64,000 nucleotides of DNA, from assembly GCA_024449915.1 (NCBI GenBank), contig JAMZAV010004557.1, positions 1 through 64,000 on the forward strand, read 5' to 3'. A program made the position numbers and the translations under genes. Below the pieces are notes generated by a model. It worked only from the letters and a program-made list of their open reading frames with translations, did no database searches and had not been told where the DNA came from. Below are positions 37,265 to 48,835 of the stretch, one piece after another; position 1 is the first letter of the stretch; each line of letters starts with the position of its first letter. Origin of the DNA: Sweltsa coloradensis (Eukaryota > Arthropoda > Insecta > Plecoptera > Chloroperlidae).

Positions 37265-38205
37265 TAGTAGAGGAGCAAGAGGTATGATTTTATTTCCCGT
37301 GCATCTTTCGTGAAAGAGTTTTGCGGTAAGTTGTATTCTATTAGGTAGTAGGATACAAGTTTTTTGCACTTTCCTTGCAGGCCATGCTATGCTGCAGAGG
37401 GCGTCGGGGGCGTCGCGACGAAATTACACGTTTTTTAAGAGGTTGATTTTTTAGCTCGTGTGCCTTTCGTGATAGAGTGTTGCGGTAAACTATATTCTCT
37501 ATTATATATATTTATATGTATATTATATATATATATATATATATTATAAAGTAATAGCATACAAATTTTTTGCACCTATTTTTCAGGTCCTGGTACACTT
37601 GAGAGGGCGTCGGGAGCGTCGCGACGCCCTATAACGTTTTTTAAAAGGGATGATTTTTATCACATGTGCCTTTCGTGATAGAGTATTGCAGTGAACTGTA
37701 TTCTATTAATTAATAGCATACAAGGTTTTTGCACAAACCTTGCAGGTCCTGGCACGCTTCAGAGGGCGTCGGGTGCGTCGCGAAGCCCTAAAACGGTTTT
37801 TTAAAAGAGGGATAAAATTTTATCTCGTGTACCTTTCGTGCTAGAGTATTGCGGTGAATTGTATTCTATTGAGTAATAGCATACAAGTTTTTAGCACCTA
37901 CCTTGCAGGTCTTGGCACGCTTCATAGGGCGTCGGGGGCGTCGCGACGCCCTATAATGCCTTTTTAAAGAGAGATTATTTTTTATCTCATGTGCCTTTTT
38001 GTGATAGAGTATTGCGATAAACTGTATTATATTAAGTAATAGCATACAAGTTTTTAGAACCTACCTTTCAGGTCCTGGTAGGCTTCATAGGGAGTGGGGG
38101 GCGTCGCGACGCCCTTTAACGTTGATAAAGATGCATTATTGTTTAGCTCGTGTGCCTTTCGTGATAAGAGTTTTGCGGTAAACTGTACACCACCAAAAAA
38201 CAAAA
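37265..38205 (+). repeat. ~160-bp tandem array 1 (left arm)
   Basis: About six monomers, marked by GTGCCTTTCGTGATAGAG near 37,303, 37,460, 37,668, 37,830, 37,989 and 38,151. Each carries ATAGCATACAAG, CAGGTCCTGG, AGAGGGCGTCGGG and the perfect palindrome GGGCGTCGCGACGCCC or a variant. One monomer is enlarged by an AT microsatellite (37,500-37,550). Confidence 0.9.
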
Positions 38206-38505
38206 ATTTGTAAAAAAAAAAAAAAACGGCAGCCAAGCTCTCCTTCAAAAGTCTTCGGCTGTGAATGCTGTGAGATTGAGCCATACTTTTTATTCTTTCT
38301 CCCTAGTTTCGCTTTGAAAATAAGTAAGATCATTTCGCCTGTTGACGAGCGCCAAACCAACTATTTTGTGTGTAAAAAAGTAAAATTTTTAAACTCGAAA
38401 TCATACAAAAAAATTCTTGGCCATGAACCAAATTCAATGGCCAAGCCATTTTTTTATGATTTCGAGTTTAAAAATTTTACTTTTTTACCACAAAAATCGT
38501 TGGCT
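38200..38505. mobile_element. Truncated hairpin element
   Basis: Left arm CGGCAGCCAAGCTCTCC through CCATGAACCAAATTC, then the start of the inverted arm, broken off at about 38,505 where the duplicated segment begins. Full form at 39,816-40,272. Confidence 0.8.
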
Positions 38506-38507
38506 TC

Positions 38508-38735
38508 TTAACTATAACTTCTTCCCATCTCAGTCTGGGCCTCCCTCTTTTTCCCTGTTTGTTTCCTGCGTCTTGTTCTTACTGCATTTTCGGAATCCTG
38601 TCCTTCTGCATCCTCTTCATGTGTGTAAACCAGCCTTCCTTTCCCTAGCTTAAAGTTTAAACTCTCTACTCCTAGTTCTTTCCTTATCTTCGTGCTCCTC
38701 ATCATATCAATCTTCGTTACTCCGATTATACTCAA
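38508..38735 (-). pseudogene. Duplicated non-LTR ORF2 C-terminal fragment
   Basis: Identical in the translated part to 35,949-36,176 (KIRKELGVESL). It exists because of the tandem duplication and is cut at its end by the duplication junction. Confidence 0.65.
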
Positions 38736-38833
38736 ATTTCATTTCCGCAGCTTAAATTTGTCTTTCTTCTTTACCCCCAACTGGCCATATCACTGCACCA
38801 TATGCGAGTACCGGTACAAAGTATGCTAAAAAA

Positions 38834-39234
38834 AGGAAAACGCTAAAGTCCCGTCGCGTTGATGGATTAGCTTTTTTGTAAGTTTTTAGTTTGCGTCGGA
38901 TCTCTTTACTTATCAAGTGCTTTTTTAACGCAATGTTTGTAGGTGATTGTTGTCAAGATTCTATTGTTACTTGTTTAGTGTTATTACTAGGAAAACGCTA
39001 AAGTCCCGCCGCGTTGATGGATGAGCTTTTAAAAGTTTTTAGTTTGCGTGGGATATCTTTACTTTTGCAAGTGCTTTGTTTTGCTGCCTACGCATTGTAG
39101 GTGATTGTTGTCAAGTTCCTATTGTTACTTGTCAATTGGTATTATTTACCGTAAAAAACTTATATTAAAAGCTTTATTTCTATGGATTCTGGCTAACTTT
39201 TTCAACTTTTTCTTTCAAAAGGTACTACATCACC
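38834..39234 (-). mobile_element. Duplicated Helitron-like copies D and E (partial)
   Basis: 38,834-38,986 repeats copy D piece one, and 38,987-39,234 repeats the CTAG-side part of copy E up to TACATCACCA, where a deletion joins it to the ~160-bp array. Confidence 0.8.
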
Positions 39235-39265
39235 AGTACTAAAACGGTTTTGATGATTGATTGAT

Positions 39266-39810
39266 GATTTTTATCACATGTGCCTTTCGTGATAGAGTAT
39301 TGCAGTGAACTGTATTCTATTAATTAATAGCATACAAGGTTTTTGCACAAACCTTGCAGGTCCTGGCACGCTTCAGAGGGCGTCGGGTGCGTCGCGAAGC
39401 CCTAAAACGGTTTTTTAAAAGAGGGATAAAATTTTATCTCGTGTACCTTTCGTGCTAGAGTATTGCGGTGAATTGTATTCTATTGAGTAATAGCATACAA
39501 GTTTTTAGCACCTACCTTGCAGGTCTTGGCACGCTTCATAGGGCGTCGGGGGCGTCGCGACGCCCTATAATGCCTTTTTAAAGAGGGATTATTTTTTATC
39601 TCATGTGCCTTTTGTGATAGAGTATTGCGGTAAACTGTATCATATTAAGTAATAGCATACAAGTTTTTAGAACCTACCTTTCAGGTCCTGGTAGGCTTCA
39701 TAGGGAGTGGGGGGCGTCGCGACGCCCTTTAACGTTGATAAAGATGCATTATTGTTTAGCTCGTGTGCCTTTCGTGATAAGAGTTTTGCGGTAAACTGTA
39801 TACTACCAAA
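39266..39810 (+). repeat. ~160-bp tandem array 2 (duplicate of array 1)
   Basis: About three and a half monomers nearly identical to 37,655-38,200, with the same internal variants (GTCGGGTGCGTCGCGAAGCC), confirming recent duplication rather than independent amplification. Confidence 0.9.
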
Positions 39811-39815
39811 TACAA

Positions 39816-40272
39816 AAATTTGTAAAAAAAAAAAAACGGCAGCCAAGCTCTCCTTCAAAAGTCTTCGGCTGTGAATGCTGTGAGATTGAGCCATGCTTTT
39901 TATTCTTTCTCCCTAGTTTCGCTTTGAAAATAAGTAAGATCATTTCGCCTGTTGACGAGCGCCAAACCAACGATTTTTGTGGTAAAAAAGTAAAATTTTT
40001 AAACTCGAAATCATAAAAAAATTCTTGGCCATGAACCAAATTCAATGGCCAAGCCATTTTTTATGATTTCGAGTTTAAAAATTTTACTTTTTTACCACAA
40101 AAATCGTTGGCTTGGCGCTCGTCAACAGGCGAAATGATCTTACTTATTTTCAAAGCGAAACTCGGGAGAAAGAATAAAAAGCTTGGCTCAACTTCTATAT
40201 CTCACAGCATTCACAGCCGAAGACTTTTGAAGGAGAGCTTGGCTGCCGTTTTCTTTTTTTTACAATTTTTTT
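39816..40272. mobile_element. Complete hairpin (foldback MITE-like) element
   Basis: Arms of about 200 bp start at an A-run plus CGGCAGCCAAGCTCTCC and end GGAGAGCTTGGCTGCCG plus a T-run; the loop is near CCATGAACCAAATTCAATGG. No coding capacity. Confidence 0.85.
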
Positions 40273-40364
40273 AATTTGATTGGATATTACCACTTTTTGT
40301 TGTTCGTTTGCTATCAAGATGTGAATGATGGACTTTTAATGATTAAATTTGTTAAGTTCAAAGT

Positions 40365-40540
40365 TGTTTTTTGACATTTTTGGTCCCACGGTCCCCCCAA
40401 AGATACCCCTTGTGTTTTAAGCACTATATTTATAATGGTTAAGAGCATGTTTAATTTCAAGCTTGTACAAATTACTACGCCTGGGCAATTACACGTTTTG
40501 ATTTTGATTTTGATTTTCCCCGGTCCCAATTGCCCGGTTT
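40365..40540 (+). repeat. 'X' repeat, left flank of the Helitron-like block
   Basis: Shares CTTGTGTTTT, ATATTTATAATGGTTAA, AGCATGTTTAATTTCAAG, TTGTACAAAT and TTTTCCCCGGTCCC with 56,884-57,065 in the same orientation. It stops at CCCGGTTTTT, where the Helitron-like 5' end begins. Confidence 0.8.
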
Positions 40541-41019
40541 TTGGATGAGCGTAGCGAGCGAAGCGAAGATTCCATTTCACTACACTGGAGAAAAAAATCC
40601 GGAATGTTTTTTTTTCTTTCTGTATTTTTGTCTGTTTGTTAGCACGATTCCGGCAAAACCGATACTCCGATTGCGATGAAATTTCATGGAGGCCTTCGAA
40701 ATCTCCGAACTTAGAACTGCCACGTTTTTGAGCGCAATCGGGAAATTTTTTCTCATAAAAAACGCAATGTTACGATTTTTTTCGATTTTTAAAAACTTTC
40801 TTCGACTTATAACACCTACATGCTTTAACCGATTGTAATGATTTTTTCACAGAACCTTAATTTCATGAATTAAGATATTCGTGCGAAATTTGAGCGTAAT
40901 CGAAAAATTATTTCTCATGAAAATCGAAATTTTACGGGTTTTTTCTTTTTTAAAACAATTCTTTGACTTATTACACCTACATGCTTTATAGAGGAGTAAA
41001 AAATATTGAAATTTCACTT

Positions 41020-41842
41020 TTAGGTGCACAAACCGTATAACAAGCTGAAAATTTAACCAAGTGTTCTCAACACCCAGATTAAACTACTGTGTAAAATTAC
41101 CCGAAATCACTTTAGCGGAAAAGGGTTTTAAAAATGGCAAACTGGTAACTTTTTTTAAAAAAAAGGAAGTTTTGTTACATCATTAAGGAATAGCTGGAAG
41201 CTGATCGTCTGGACAAAACTGCACATACCTTGTTTATAACACTACTTTTTAATATCCATAAACGTAATAAAAGGCAAAGACCAACAATTTTAAATTGATA
41301 TAGTCTGTTTTACACATAAATAGACCCCGAAATGCATTTTTAAACCGTTTCGCAATATTTCAATCTCATTCTTCAGACGAAATATGTAGAATTATCTAAA
41401 ACTTATCCGGCAGTAGAGTCATCTATGTGTCTGCTTCGATAAAAAAATTGAAGCATTGAAAAACGTACATTTAAAAACATTGATTGTACACTCGAAGCCG
41501 TGTAAGCTTTATTGTTCACTTTTCCCGCCAAAATATAAACATAGCTAAATTTGAATTTGAAACATTATATAGGCCTACCACGCCAACTAGAAACATATGT
41601 TATAAAACTCAAGATATACAACCATTTTATATCAGGCATTAGTTAGAATATCATAAAATCAGTTCAAAATAAAATGGAACCCTACAAAATAAATCACAAA
41701 ATATGCATTGTACTCGTTTTTAACATAGAAAATCAGCATCACATGACTACATACAAATTGATACACTCTCTCAAAAATTCATTACATTATTAAAAGCCAT
41801 ACTAAAAAGGCTAAAAAGGCTTATAATGGGCAACTTCAATGA
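41020..41842 (+). repeat. Left ~820-bp inverted repeat
   Basis: Starts at the TTAGGTGCAC block and ends near GGGCAACTTCAATGATAT, with small indels against the right copy. A bidirectional AT-rich sequence with no frame of note. Confidence 0.85.
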
Positions 41843-41865
41843 TATATGAAGAACTAACCAATATT

Positions 41866-42010
41866 AAAATTTTCACTTTTAGGTGCACAAACCGTATAAC
41901 ACGCTGATTTTATAACCAAACCTTCCTTAGACCCTCACAAATGTGTGGTGCAAAAGTACCCGAAATCAGTTTAGCGGAAAATGTTTAAAAATGGGTAAAA
42001 CGGCAAGAGG
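41866..42010 (+). repeat. Second copy of the inverted-repeat tip
   Basis: TTTTCACTTTTAGGTGCACA and the following ~130 bp repeat the start of the left inverted repeat in direct orientation, 862 bp downstream, at lower similarity. Confidence 0.7.
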
Positions 42011-42259
42011 TCAAAAATAAATATTTTAGTTCACTATTTCTTCCAATTTTGCTTTAGAATCTCCTTATATACAATAAAAAATCTTCACATAGAAACGTAA
42101 GTAATAAGCATATAAAATCAAAACTTTTTATTTCAAATTATTATAATATGTTAGAAAATAAAATTGGTCATAAATAGAAAGAAAATAAATTGAAATTTTC
42201 TTATTTCACCCTACTAGTTACATACCATGTTAAGTTGTATTTAAATGTACTACTACATT

Positions 42260-42686
42260 GTCTCGTTGGTCTTGTTGTTAGCGTATCTGCTTCCAATGCA
42301 GAAGGTCCAGGGTTCGATTCCCGCTAAAGTCAGAAGTTTTTTAACTTCTGATTTGAACTTAAGTCCATCAGTTCTTGTCTTAGGAGTTTGTAAACGGTGA
42401 CTTTGGAGCCGTCCTAGCAACGAAGCACATAATAAATTTCAGAGTTGTTCTGAATCGGCCTTGTTGATTCTGGCGTTGATTCGCGGTGTTCGCACTGTCC
42501 ATACCACTGATTGCTATATTTCCTATTAAAAATATCGATCTTTGGTTGGTTATCGCTCACTCGTCGATTGCGTCGGAGCCTGCAGGGTTGGCTTGGTCGC
42601 TTTGATTTAAAGTCCCCCACTGAAAATCAGTTATATAACTGAGTGGGTAGACTCTAAATAAAATTTATTTATTTATTTATTTAAAC
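42260..42686 (+). mobile_element. tRNA-derived SINE
   Basis: A tRNA-like head (42,260-42,332) has an A-box-like TTGGTCTTGTTGTTAGCG, a perfect TCTGC/GCAGA anticodon stem with loop TTCCAAT (CCA by position, a Trp-type anticodon), and B box GGTTCGATTCC. The T-stem is imperfect (GGG/CCC only). A body with the hairpin CAGAAG/CTTCTG follows, then a tail of TTTA repeats (42,658-42,686). Head, body and simple-repeat tail are the standard SINE layout; body family not recognised. The 68-residue minus frame is a shadow. Confidence 0.75.
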
Positions 42687-43079
42687 TCCTTTGTTAAAAA
42701 ATAAATAAAACCTCAGATGTGATTTTCGTCGCTTTGTATTTTTAGATTACTCCATACGGGTTATACTGCTGAAATGATCCCGCCTTTTCCTTATGTATAT
42801 GAACGTTTTGTAAAATTATGTCAAATCTACACATATTATCCTTTTTATTCATATAATTAAGACTATAAAAGTATCAACATGGTAAATTAGTAGGCTTAAT
42901 GTTAAAGTTTTAGAGCTGTGCTGTGTGTTATTTAAATGTTGCTGTGTGCAAAAAAAATAGTTTTAAAATATTCACATGCATTGTGATTTTTTAATGGCGA
43001 CAACATTGTTAATAACACTAACAGCACAATATGTATTTCCAAACACAAATAATTACCAAAATTTTCATGACAATGTCTT

Positions 43080-43359
43080 TGTGCACGAATGGCCATAACG
43101 TGTCTCTGGTAAGACTGTATAAATCATAGGCACCGTAGATGTTGCTGTTGCTAGTTATACATAATAAATAAACTTCTAAACACTTTATAAAGAATATAAA
43201 TAGAAATATTTATTAAGAGAGAAATTACTAGAGGCCATAGGCCTGCAAAAATTGGAAACAAAGTCAACAATGTAAATAAGAACAAAAATGATTTGTCAAT
43301 AAAGTACACTGCCAGTTGGAAGCAATAACAAACAAATAAATATAAAGCAAGACTAAACA
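43080..43359 (-). repeat. BEL 3' LTR
   Basis: 280 bp; on the plus strand starts TGTGCACGAATGG and ends GACTAAACA. AATAAA-type motifs occur inside. Purine-rich sequence lies just inside (minus strand, near 43,360-43,378). Confidence 0.9.
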
Positions 43360-43397
43360 TACCGGCGCCCTTGAAAGGCTGGACTTTCAACACTGAA

Positions 43398-44012
43398 TCA
43401 ACACGGGGGTAGTAGGCACACTATAGTTATGGGCCGTTTGAAAATCTCATGAGAAGTTTTAACCGACACTACCCGCACGATGTCGTCACGTCCTTTGTGA
43501 GTGTCTGCAATAACTCCTAGCCGCCACTGCAATGGAGGAACGTTGTCTTCCTTCAGGAGCACCACTGCACCAGGTTGTACGTTCGGCAGTGTGTCGCGCC
43601 AGCGCCGACGCTGCTGCATCTCTTGTAGATAGTCCTGGCACCATCGTCTCCAGAACTGCTGCAGCTGTTGCTGCACCTGCTGCCACCTGGTCAGCCTATT
43701 AATACTTGTATCACAAAGGTCAACGGAGGGGATTTGTGTCGAAGGTTCTCCGATTAGGAAATGTCCAGGGGAGAGGTAATTTAAATCATGAGGGTCGTTA
43801 GATAATGTACAAAGTGGACGGGAGTTCATACAGGCCTCGACCTGAGTTAGCAAGGTAGCAATCTCTTCGTAAGTCATGACCTTGTCTCCTATAACCCTTT
43901 TTAAATGATACTTCATGGATTTGACTGCTGCCTCCCATAGGCCACCGAAGTGCGGTGCATGGGGCGGAATAAATACCCAATTACAATTGTCTTGAGAGAG
44001 GATGTCTTGCAC
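43398..44012 (-). pseudogene. BEL pol: integrase C-terminal part and DUF5641-like tail
   Basis: 204-codon frame. HAPHFGGLWEAAVKSM holds the catalytic Glu of the DDE integrase; LLTQVEACMNSRPL follows as in Pao integrases. The C-terminal region with GAVVLLKED, LQWRLGVI and RVVSVKT is the DUF5641-type chromodomain-like tail. Joined to the upstream integrase only after a frameshift near 44,100. Confidence 0.9.
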
Positions 44013-44964
44013 CTGACGATTATGGTTTTCTTCTTGAAGTAGTTGGTGTAATCCATGGAGTTGGTGGGCAGCACCTTGAAAATTGGTTCCGTTATCAGAT
44101 TGTATTCGAGAGGGTTTGCCTCTGCGAGCGCCTTAGAGCCGCTATGAACGCATATGTTGTTAGATTTGTAACAACTTCCAAGTGAACAGCCTTGGTCGCT
44201 AGACATACAAACACGGCTTTATATCCCTTTGTTGTTGTCTTGCTGCGAGGTGTTCCAAACTTTAAGGTGACAGGTCCAGCATAATCAACACCAACATTGC
44301 GAAACGGTCGAGTGGGTTGGATTCTCTGTGCTGGTAGTTCACCCATTAACTGCTGAGAAGCTTGTGCCTTAAGTCGGAAGCACCTGGTGCACCGATGAAT
44401 CATCTTTCTCACCAGTCTTTTGATCGATGGGATCCAAAATCTCTGGCGGATTGAAGAGATCAGCAGTTGTGGTCCAGCATGTAGTAACTTGATGTGTTCG
44501 TTGTTCAGGATCAGGTTGGTGAGATGATGATCTGCTGGTAAGATCAATTGGTGAATTGCATCATAGGAGAGTGATGCTTTTTGGAGTCGACCGCCAACTC
44601 GTAGTAGCCCATGCTGATCTATGAATGGAGTCAAACTCTTTACTTTACTCTTTGGCGAAATGGTGTGATTGTTAGATAGACTTGCTAGTTCCTTATTGTA
44701 TGAAATAGATTGTACAAATTTTACACATGTTAGAAGGCTGTCTTCCATCTCTTTGGCTGAGAGCGCTGAAAGTTGCCGTTCTTCCCTTGCTAATCTGGTA
44801 TTCTTGATGAATCTTCTGCAATAGGCAGTAACTCTAACCAGTTTGGTCAGCTTAGAGTACCTTTGTGTCCAGTCCTCTGGCATTGTTCTTGTCGCAACAA
44901 AAGCTTTTCTGGCTTCTGCACTGTCAGGAGACGGCACAAGGTTGATATCTAGCTGGGGCCACAA
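44013..44964 (-). pseudogene. BEL pol: integrase zinc-binding domain and catalytic core
   Basis: The frame 44,095-44,964 (289 aa) contains an HHCC zinc-binding region (HLTNLILNNEHIKLLHAG ... MIHRCTRCFRLKA) and the first catalytic Asp in RNVGVDYAGPV. The second catalytic Asp (SDNGTNFQG) lies at about 44,070-44,100 in a different frame, so a frameshift splits the core. This enzyme would insert the reverse-transcribed DNA into the host chromosome. Confidence 0.9.
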
Positions 44965-45017
44965 AGATGGTTCTTGAATTAGCCATTCAGGTCCGTGCCA
45001 CCAAAGTTCACATGACT

Positions 45018-45482
45018 TCAGGGTAGTGCGTCGACACCTCTGGACACGAGATCTGCTGGATTACATGCAGATGGCACATGTTTACAGTGTGCACTAGCTG
45101 TGAGTTCTTGGATGGTAGCAACACGGTTGCCTACAAACGTTTTCCATCTTGATGAACTGCCTGAAAGCCAGTGCAATACCAATGTAGAGTCTGTCCACAG
45201 GATGGTTTCACTAGCAAGTAGATTTAGTGCAGGGATTGCCTTGTCACATAAATGAGCTAGAAGGAGAGCGCCACACAACTCCAACCTAGGTAGAGTTGTT
45301 CTCTTAACAGGTGCTACCTTGGACTTTGAACACAACAGGTTAGATGCAGTTTCACCTGTGGCATATGTAGCCCGTACATAGAGGCATGCACCATAAGCCC
45401 GTTCACTGCTGTCGCAAAAGCCATGGATTGTACTTCCACGGGCGTCATGGACATACAGTGGGGTATACCACCCGTATTGCAA
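45018..45482 (-). pseudogene. BEL pol: RNase H-like region
   Basis: 154-codon frame with [18 protein letters not shown] (RNase H motif with the first Asp), [15 protein letters not shown] (Glu) and [10 protein letters not shown] (second Asp). It ends DLVSRGVD before a stop. It overlaps the RT frame by a frameshift near 45,480. Confidence 0.9.
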
Positions 45483-46546
45483 TGTGTAATGTCCACTGAG
45501 GCATTTGTGGGAACATCACACCGGAGTACATTGCGTGGGATATTGATGTCACTGAGCAATGGAATTTGTTCACAAAGGTGTTGCCAATCTGCTTGCAGTT
45601 TTGCTGCAAGTGGGTCATCCCATCCTAGTCCTTCTTGCCACAGGGATTGCATGAATATTTTGTAACTAACTACAATGGGACTGACTAGACCAAGAGGATC
45701 AAATATCGATGCAATAGTAGACAATACACTTCTTTTTGTCATGCGGGACAGTCTGACAGAAGAAATCTTATGATTTGAGTAATCAATGGAGAAAGAAGAT
45801 TTGCCACTATTTACTTGAAATTGATCAGACTCCGAGCCCCAAACTAATCCTAGTGTACTTATATTTTCATTACAGTCTAGAGAGAGGAGTCCTTTGTGTT
45901 CTTGCAGTTCTTCTGGAATCACTTCAAGAAGTTCTGTAGAGTTGGAGGACCATTTCCGTAACGGAAAACATGCTTGCTTGAGCAAAGTAGAGACTTCTGT
46001 GTAAATATGTTGTGCTTCTTCAACAGTTGAGCAGCCAGTCAACAGATCATCAACATAGAAGTCTTCCTTGATTATCTTAGCGTTTTGTGGAGCACTTACT
46101 TCATTATCAATGGCCACCTGTTTCAAGCATCTTGTTGCAAGAAATGGAGCACTTGAGGTTCCATAAGTAACCGTTTTGAGCATAAATGTCTGCAATTCTT
46201 CTTCAGGAGATTGTCGCCAAAGAATTCTTTGCAGATTTTGGTCTTCGGGATGCACCAAAATTTGTCTGTACATTTTAGCAACGTCCGCAACAATTCCTAT
46301 GTTGTGTGTTCGGAATCGTAGCACAATGGAATGCAAATCTTGTTGGACAGTAGGTCCTGTATGCAAGATATCATTTAATGATATGCCGTTTGTGGACTTA
46401 GCACTTGCATCAAACACTACACGAGTAGATGTAGTAGTAGAAGTCTTGAAAACTGGGTGATGTGGAAGATAATAGCAAGCCTCTTTAATTTCAACAGCAT
46501 CACTTGTTACTTGATCCATATGTTCCATTGTTTGATACTCATCCAT
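45314..46546 (-). pseudogene. BEL pol: reverse transcriptase
   Basis: The frame of 410 codons includes VVFDASAKSTNGISLND (fingers), KMYRQILVHPEDQ, YGTSSAPFLATR (motif B) and DFYVDDLLTG (catalytic Tyr-Val-Asp-Asp), then LGLVWG and SIFDPLGLVSPIV, all in Pao order. Catalytic residues are intact; breaks lie at the frameshifts near 46,550 and 45,480. The final ~55 residues are out of frame with the protein. Confidence 0.93.
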
Positions 46547-47651
46547 AAGGTATGGTATTGGCTTTTAGATCATGGTTTTTGGCTAGGACGCTTTTCATTT
46601 GATTTAGCCGACGCTCTGCAATGCACTTGGAATTTCCAAGAACTTTTGGATCAATCTTCGTTGGAAGTTTGACAACGAATCTTCCATCTGGTTGTCGAGT
46701 AGTGTTCTCAGAGAAGTGTTTCTCGCACTGTCGTTCCTCCGGAGACATAACAGGTTGATCGAGGCAAATAGATTCGATTTCCCAGAAGCGTTGAAGTTGA
46801 TTTTCTAGTGAATCCTGATTGCGCACAAAGTGAACGTGGTGAGTTGATTGTGCTGACAAATTGATAGGTGTTTTGCCAGCAATCGTCCAGCCAAGTTCAG
46901 TGTTTTGCAATACTGGGTAATTTCCAGTTTGTGTCATTTTCTCGGGGCGCAAGGTTTCATAGAAGACGTGTGCTCCTATGAGAAGATCAATAGGACCAGG
47001 TTGGTTGAACTGTTCATCAGCCAATATCATATCGTTAGGAATTCCCCAACTATCGCAATTCATAAAAGTAGATGGCATTGTGCCAGTTATGCGGCGAAGA
47101 ACCGCACAGTCAATTGTAGTAGTATAATCGCTGACCCTTGACTTCAAGTTTAGCGAAACTGTGTGGGAAGTTTCAGCATTAACCTCGTTTATGCCTTGGA
47201 TTGGAATGTGCTGTTTTGATTTCTTCAGTTGTAGCTTCTGCACTAGTGATTCCGTGACAAAGTTTACCTGAGATGCAGAATCAAGCAGTGCTCTGCAATG
47301 AACGTATTGTCCATACTTGTTTTTCACCGTTACCACCGCTGTTCCTAATAAAACCTGAGATTGAACCTTATCGTTGAAGGTACAGTAAGTCTTGTTAGCG
47401 GCAGATTGAACTTCTTGAGTTGAAGCTTGTGTGGAGTGCACATTGTTATCAGAGGGGGATTGCGATGTTTGAGTGTCTAAGTGTAACATGGTGTGATGCC
47501 TTTTATTACACGTGTGGCAGCGATGTGTAGAACACTCATGATTAATAGAAAATGGCATGAGGCAATTATAACATAACTTGTGTTGTTTCACAAGCGTGAA
47601 GCGCTGCTGAGGACTCAATGTTCCCAAACTTTGCACATCTATACAATGCAT
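46539..47651 (-). pseudogene. BEL gag-pol: second zinc knuckle and aspartic protease
   Basis: 370-codon frame. CYNCLMPFSINHECSTHRC and CNKRHHTMLH are Cys/His knuckles of the gag end. RALLDSASQVNFVTESLV is the Pao aspartic protease active site (Asp-Ser-Ala rather than Asp-Thr-Gly, as is usual in this family, where Asp-Ser-Gly/Ala is seen). LIGAHVFYETL follows as in DUF1758 proteases. The last part enters the RT region (FWEIESI) before a frameshift. Confidence 0.88.
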
Positions 47652-48405
47652 GAGTTTCTGAACAGAGAATACATTGGCTGTTGACAGCTATGTAAGAATG
47701 TTGTGACTTGCTTGTAGCTTTATTATTCAAGTTTGATTTGTTCTGAGATTTAGTTTCAGTGGATGTAGATATGCCTATGCTTTCAAGTGCCTTGCATTTC
47801 CTTCCCAAGAAGTAAATCAAAGACTCAAACGATGGCATTTCATCTAATTCTGAATGCATTTCCCACTCCTTACGGGTCTCAGTGTCGATGCTTTTATAGA
47901 CAATCTGATTTATCAATACTTGATGCAATGGAATATTGAATTCTAAAGCATTTAAAGCATGCACATTTGTTTGAACATGGTTTATAAGGCTTCGAAGATT
48001 TGCTCCAGTACTCTTAGTTATTGAGGGCACATGCAGTAATTGTCTGACATGTGTTTGTGCTATTAACTTGGTGTTATGATACCTGCGTGTGACCAGTTGC
48101 CACGCTATTTGAAAGTTGTCATTAGTAATCGGCAGATTTTGCACCAGTTGATGTGGTTCTCCTTGGAGAGACGACAGTAAATAGTGGAATTTTTGAATGC
48201 TTGACAATTGAGGATTGTTTACTATCAAGGCTTCAAATGTGTCCTTGAAATGTAGCCATAGTTCCACATTTCCTAAGAATTTAGGTAGATTTATTGTGGG
48301 TAGCTTTATTTGTAAGCTGTGCCCATTGTGTGAGACGCCTGAGGTAGGCCTAGACCCAACAGCTGGTTCTAGTCCATGTTGATTTAAATCAACGGGTAGT
48401 TCCAA
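47566..48405 (-). pseudogene. BEL gag
   Basis: 279-codon frame with LPTINLPKFLGNVELWLHFKD (DUF1759-type gag start), FHYLLSSLQGEPHQLVQNLP and a Cys/His knuckle CILCSETHALYRC at the C-terminal end. Packages the element RNA. The frame opens upstream of its first Met, consistent with continuation from the 81-codon frame after a frameshift near 48,445. Confidence 0.88.
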
Positions 48406-48437
48406 AAACCTTAGTATTTTGCTTGAACTCTGTAGGC

Positions 48438-48683
48438 CTAATACTGACTTTCAAAAACTTCTCTATCAATTGCATGATCCTGTTCGTCGTCCTCAAATTC
48501 TAGTTCTTCTTGATAAGAAAGATAACTTTTCCAAATATCTTCTAATTTAGCGTTTCTCACCTTCAATTCTAATTTGTCATGTATCGAGACATCGAAAGAA
48601 TCAATAAAAGTTTGTAATCTTGTAAGGGCTGCTTTGCAAGATGTTCTTTTTTTAAAGAGTAATTTCTTTTTATCTACATCCAT
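48438..48683 (-). pseudogene. BEL gag N-terminus
   Basis: 81 codons starting MDVDKKKLLFKKRTSCKAAL, then helical, charged sequence (EEIEFEDDE-like). The start lies 153 bp inside the 5' LTR, the expected place for the gag start. Confidence 0.75.
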
Positions 48684-48835
48684 AATGAGTAATAAGTTCT
48701 AGTTATATTTGGAAGGAATGCTTACCAAATTGAAGTGAAGAATGTCTATTTGACTCAGGTACTGCCCGACGTCGAATCCTAGACTTCGAACTAGCAAAGC
48801 TCAAATCTGATGCGGCCCGGTGAGGTCCAAAATTA

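Larger units (their letters stand above)
35953..38505. repeat. Tandem duplication, first copy
   Basis: Segment 35,953-36,677 recurs at 38,514-39,234, and segment 37,655-38,470 recurs at 39,266-40,080, in the same order and orientation. The second copy lacks the 36,678-37,655 part. The junction near 38,505-38,514 lies inside the right arm of a hairpin element, truncated here and complete in the second copy. Confidence 0.85.

Noticed and set aside
37265..39810. CRISPR-like array
   Set aside because: Monomers of about 160 bp repeat over their full length with no unique spacers, in a metazoan context.
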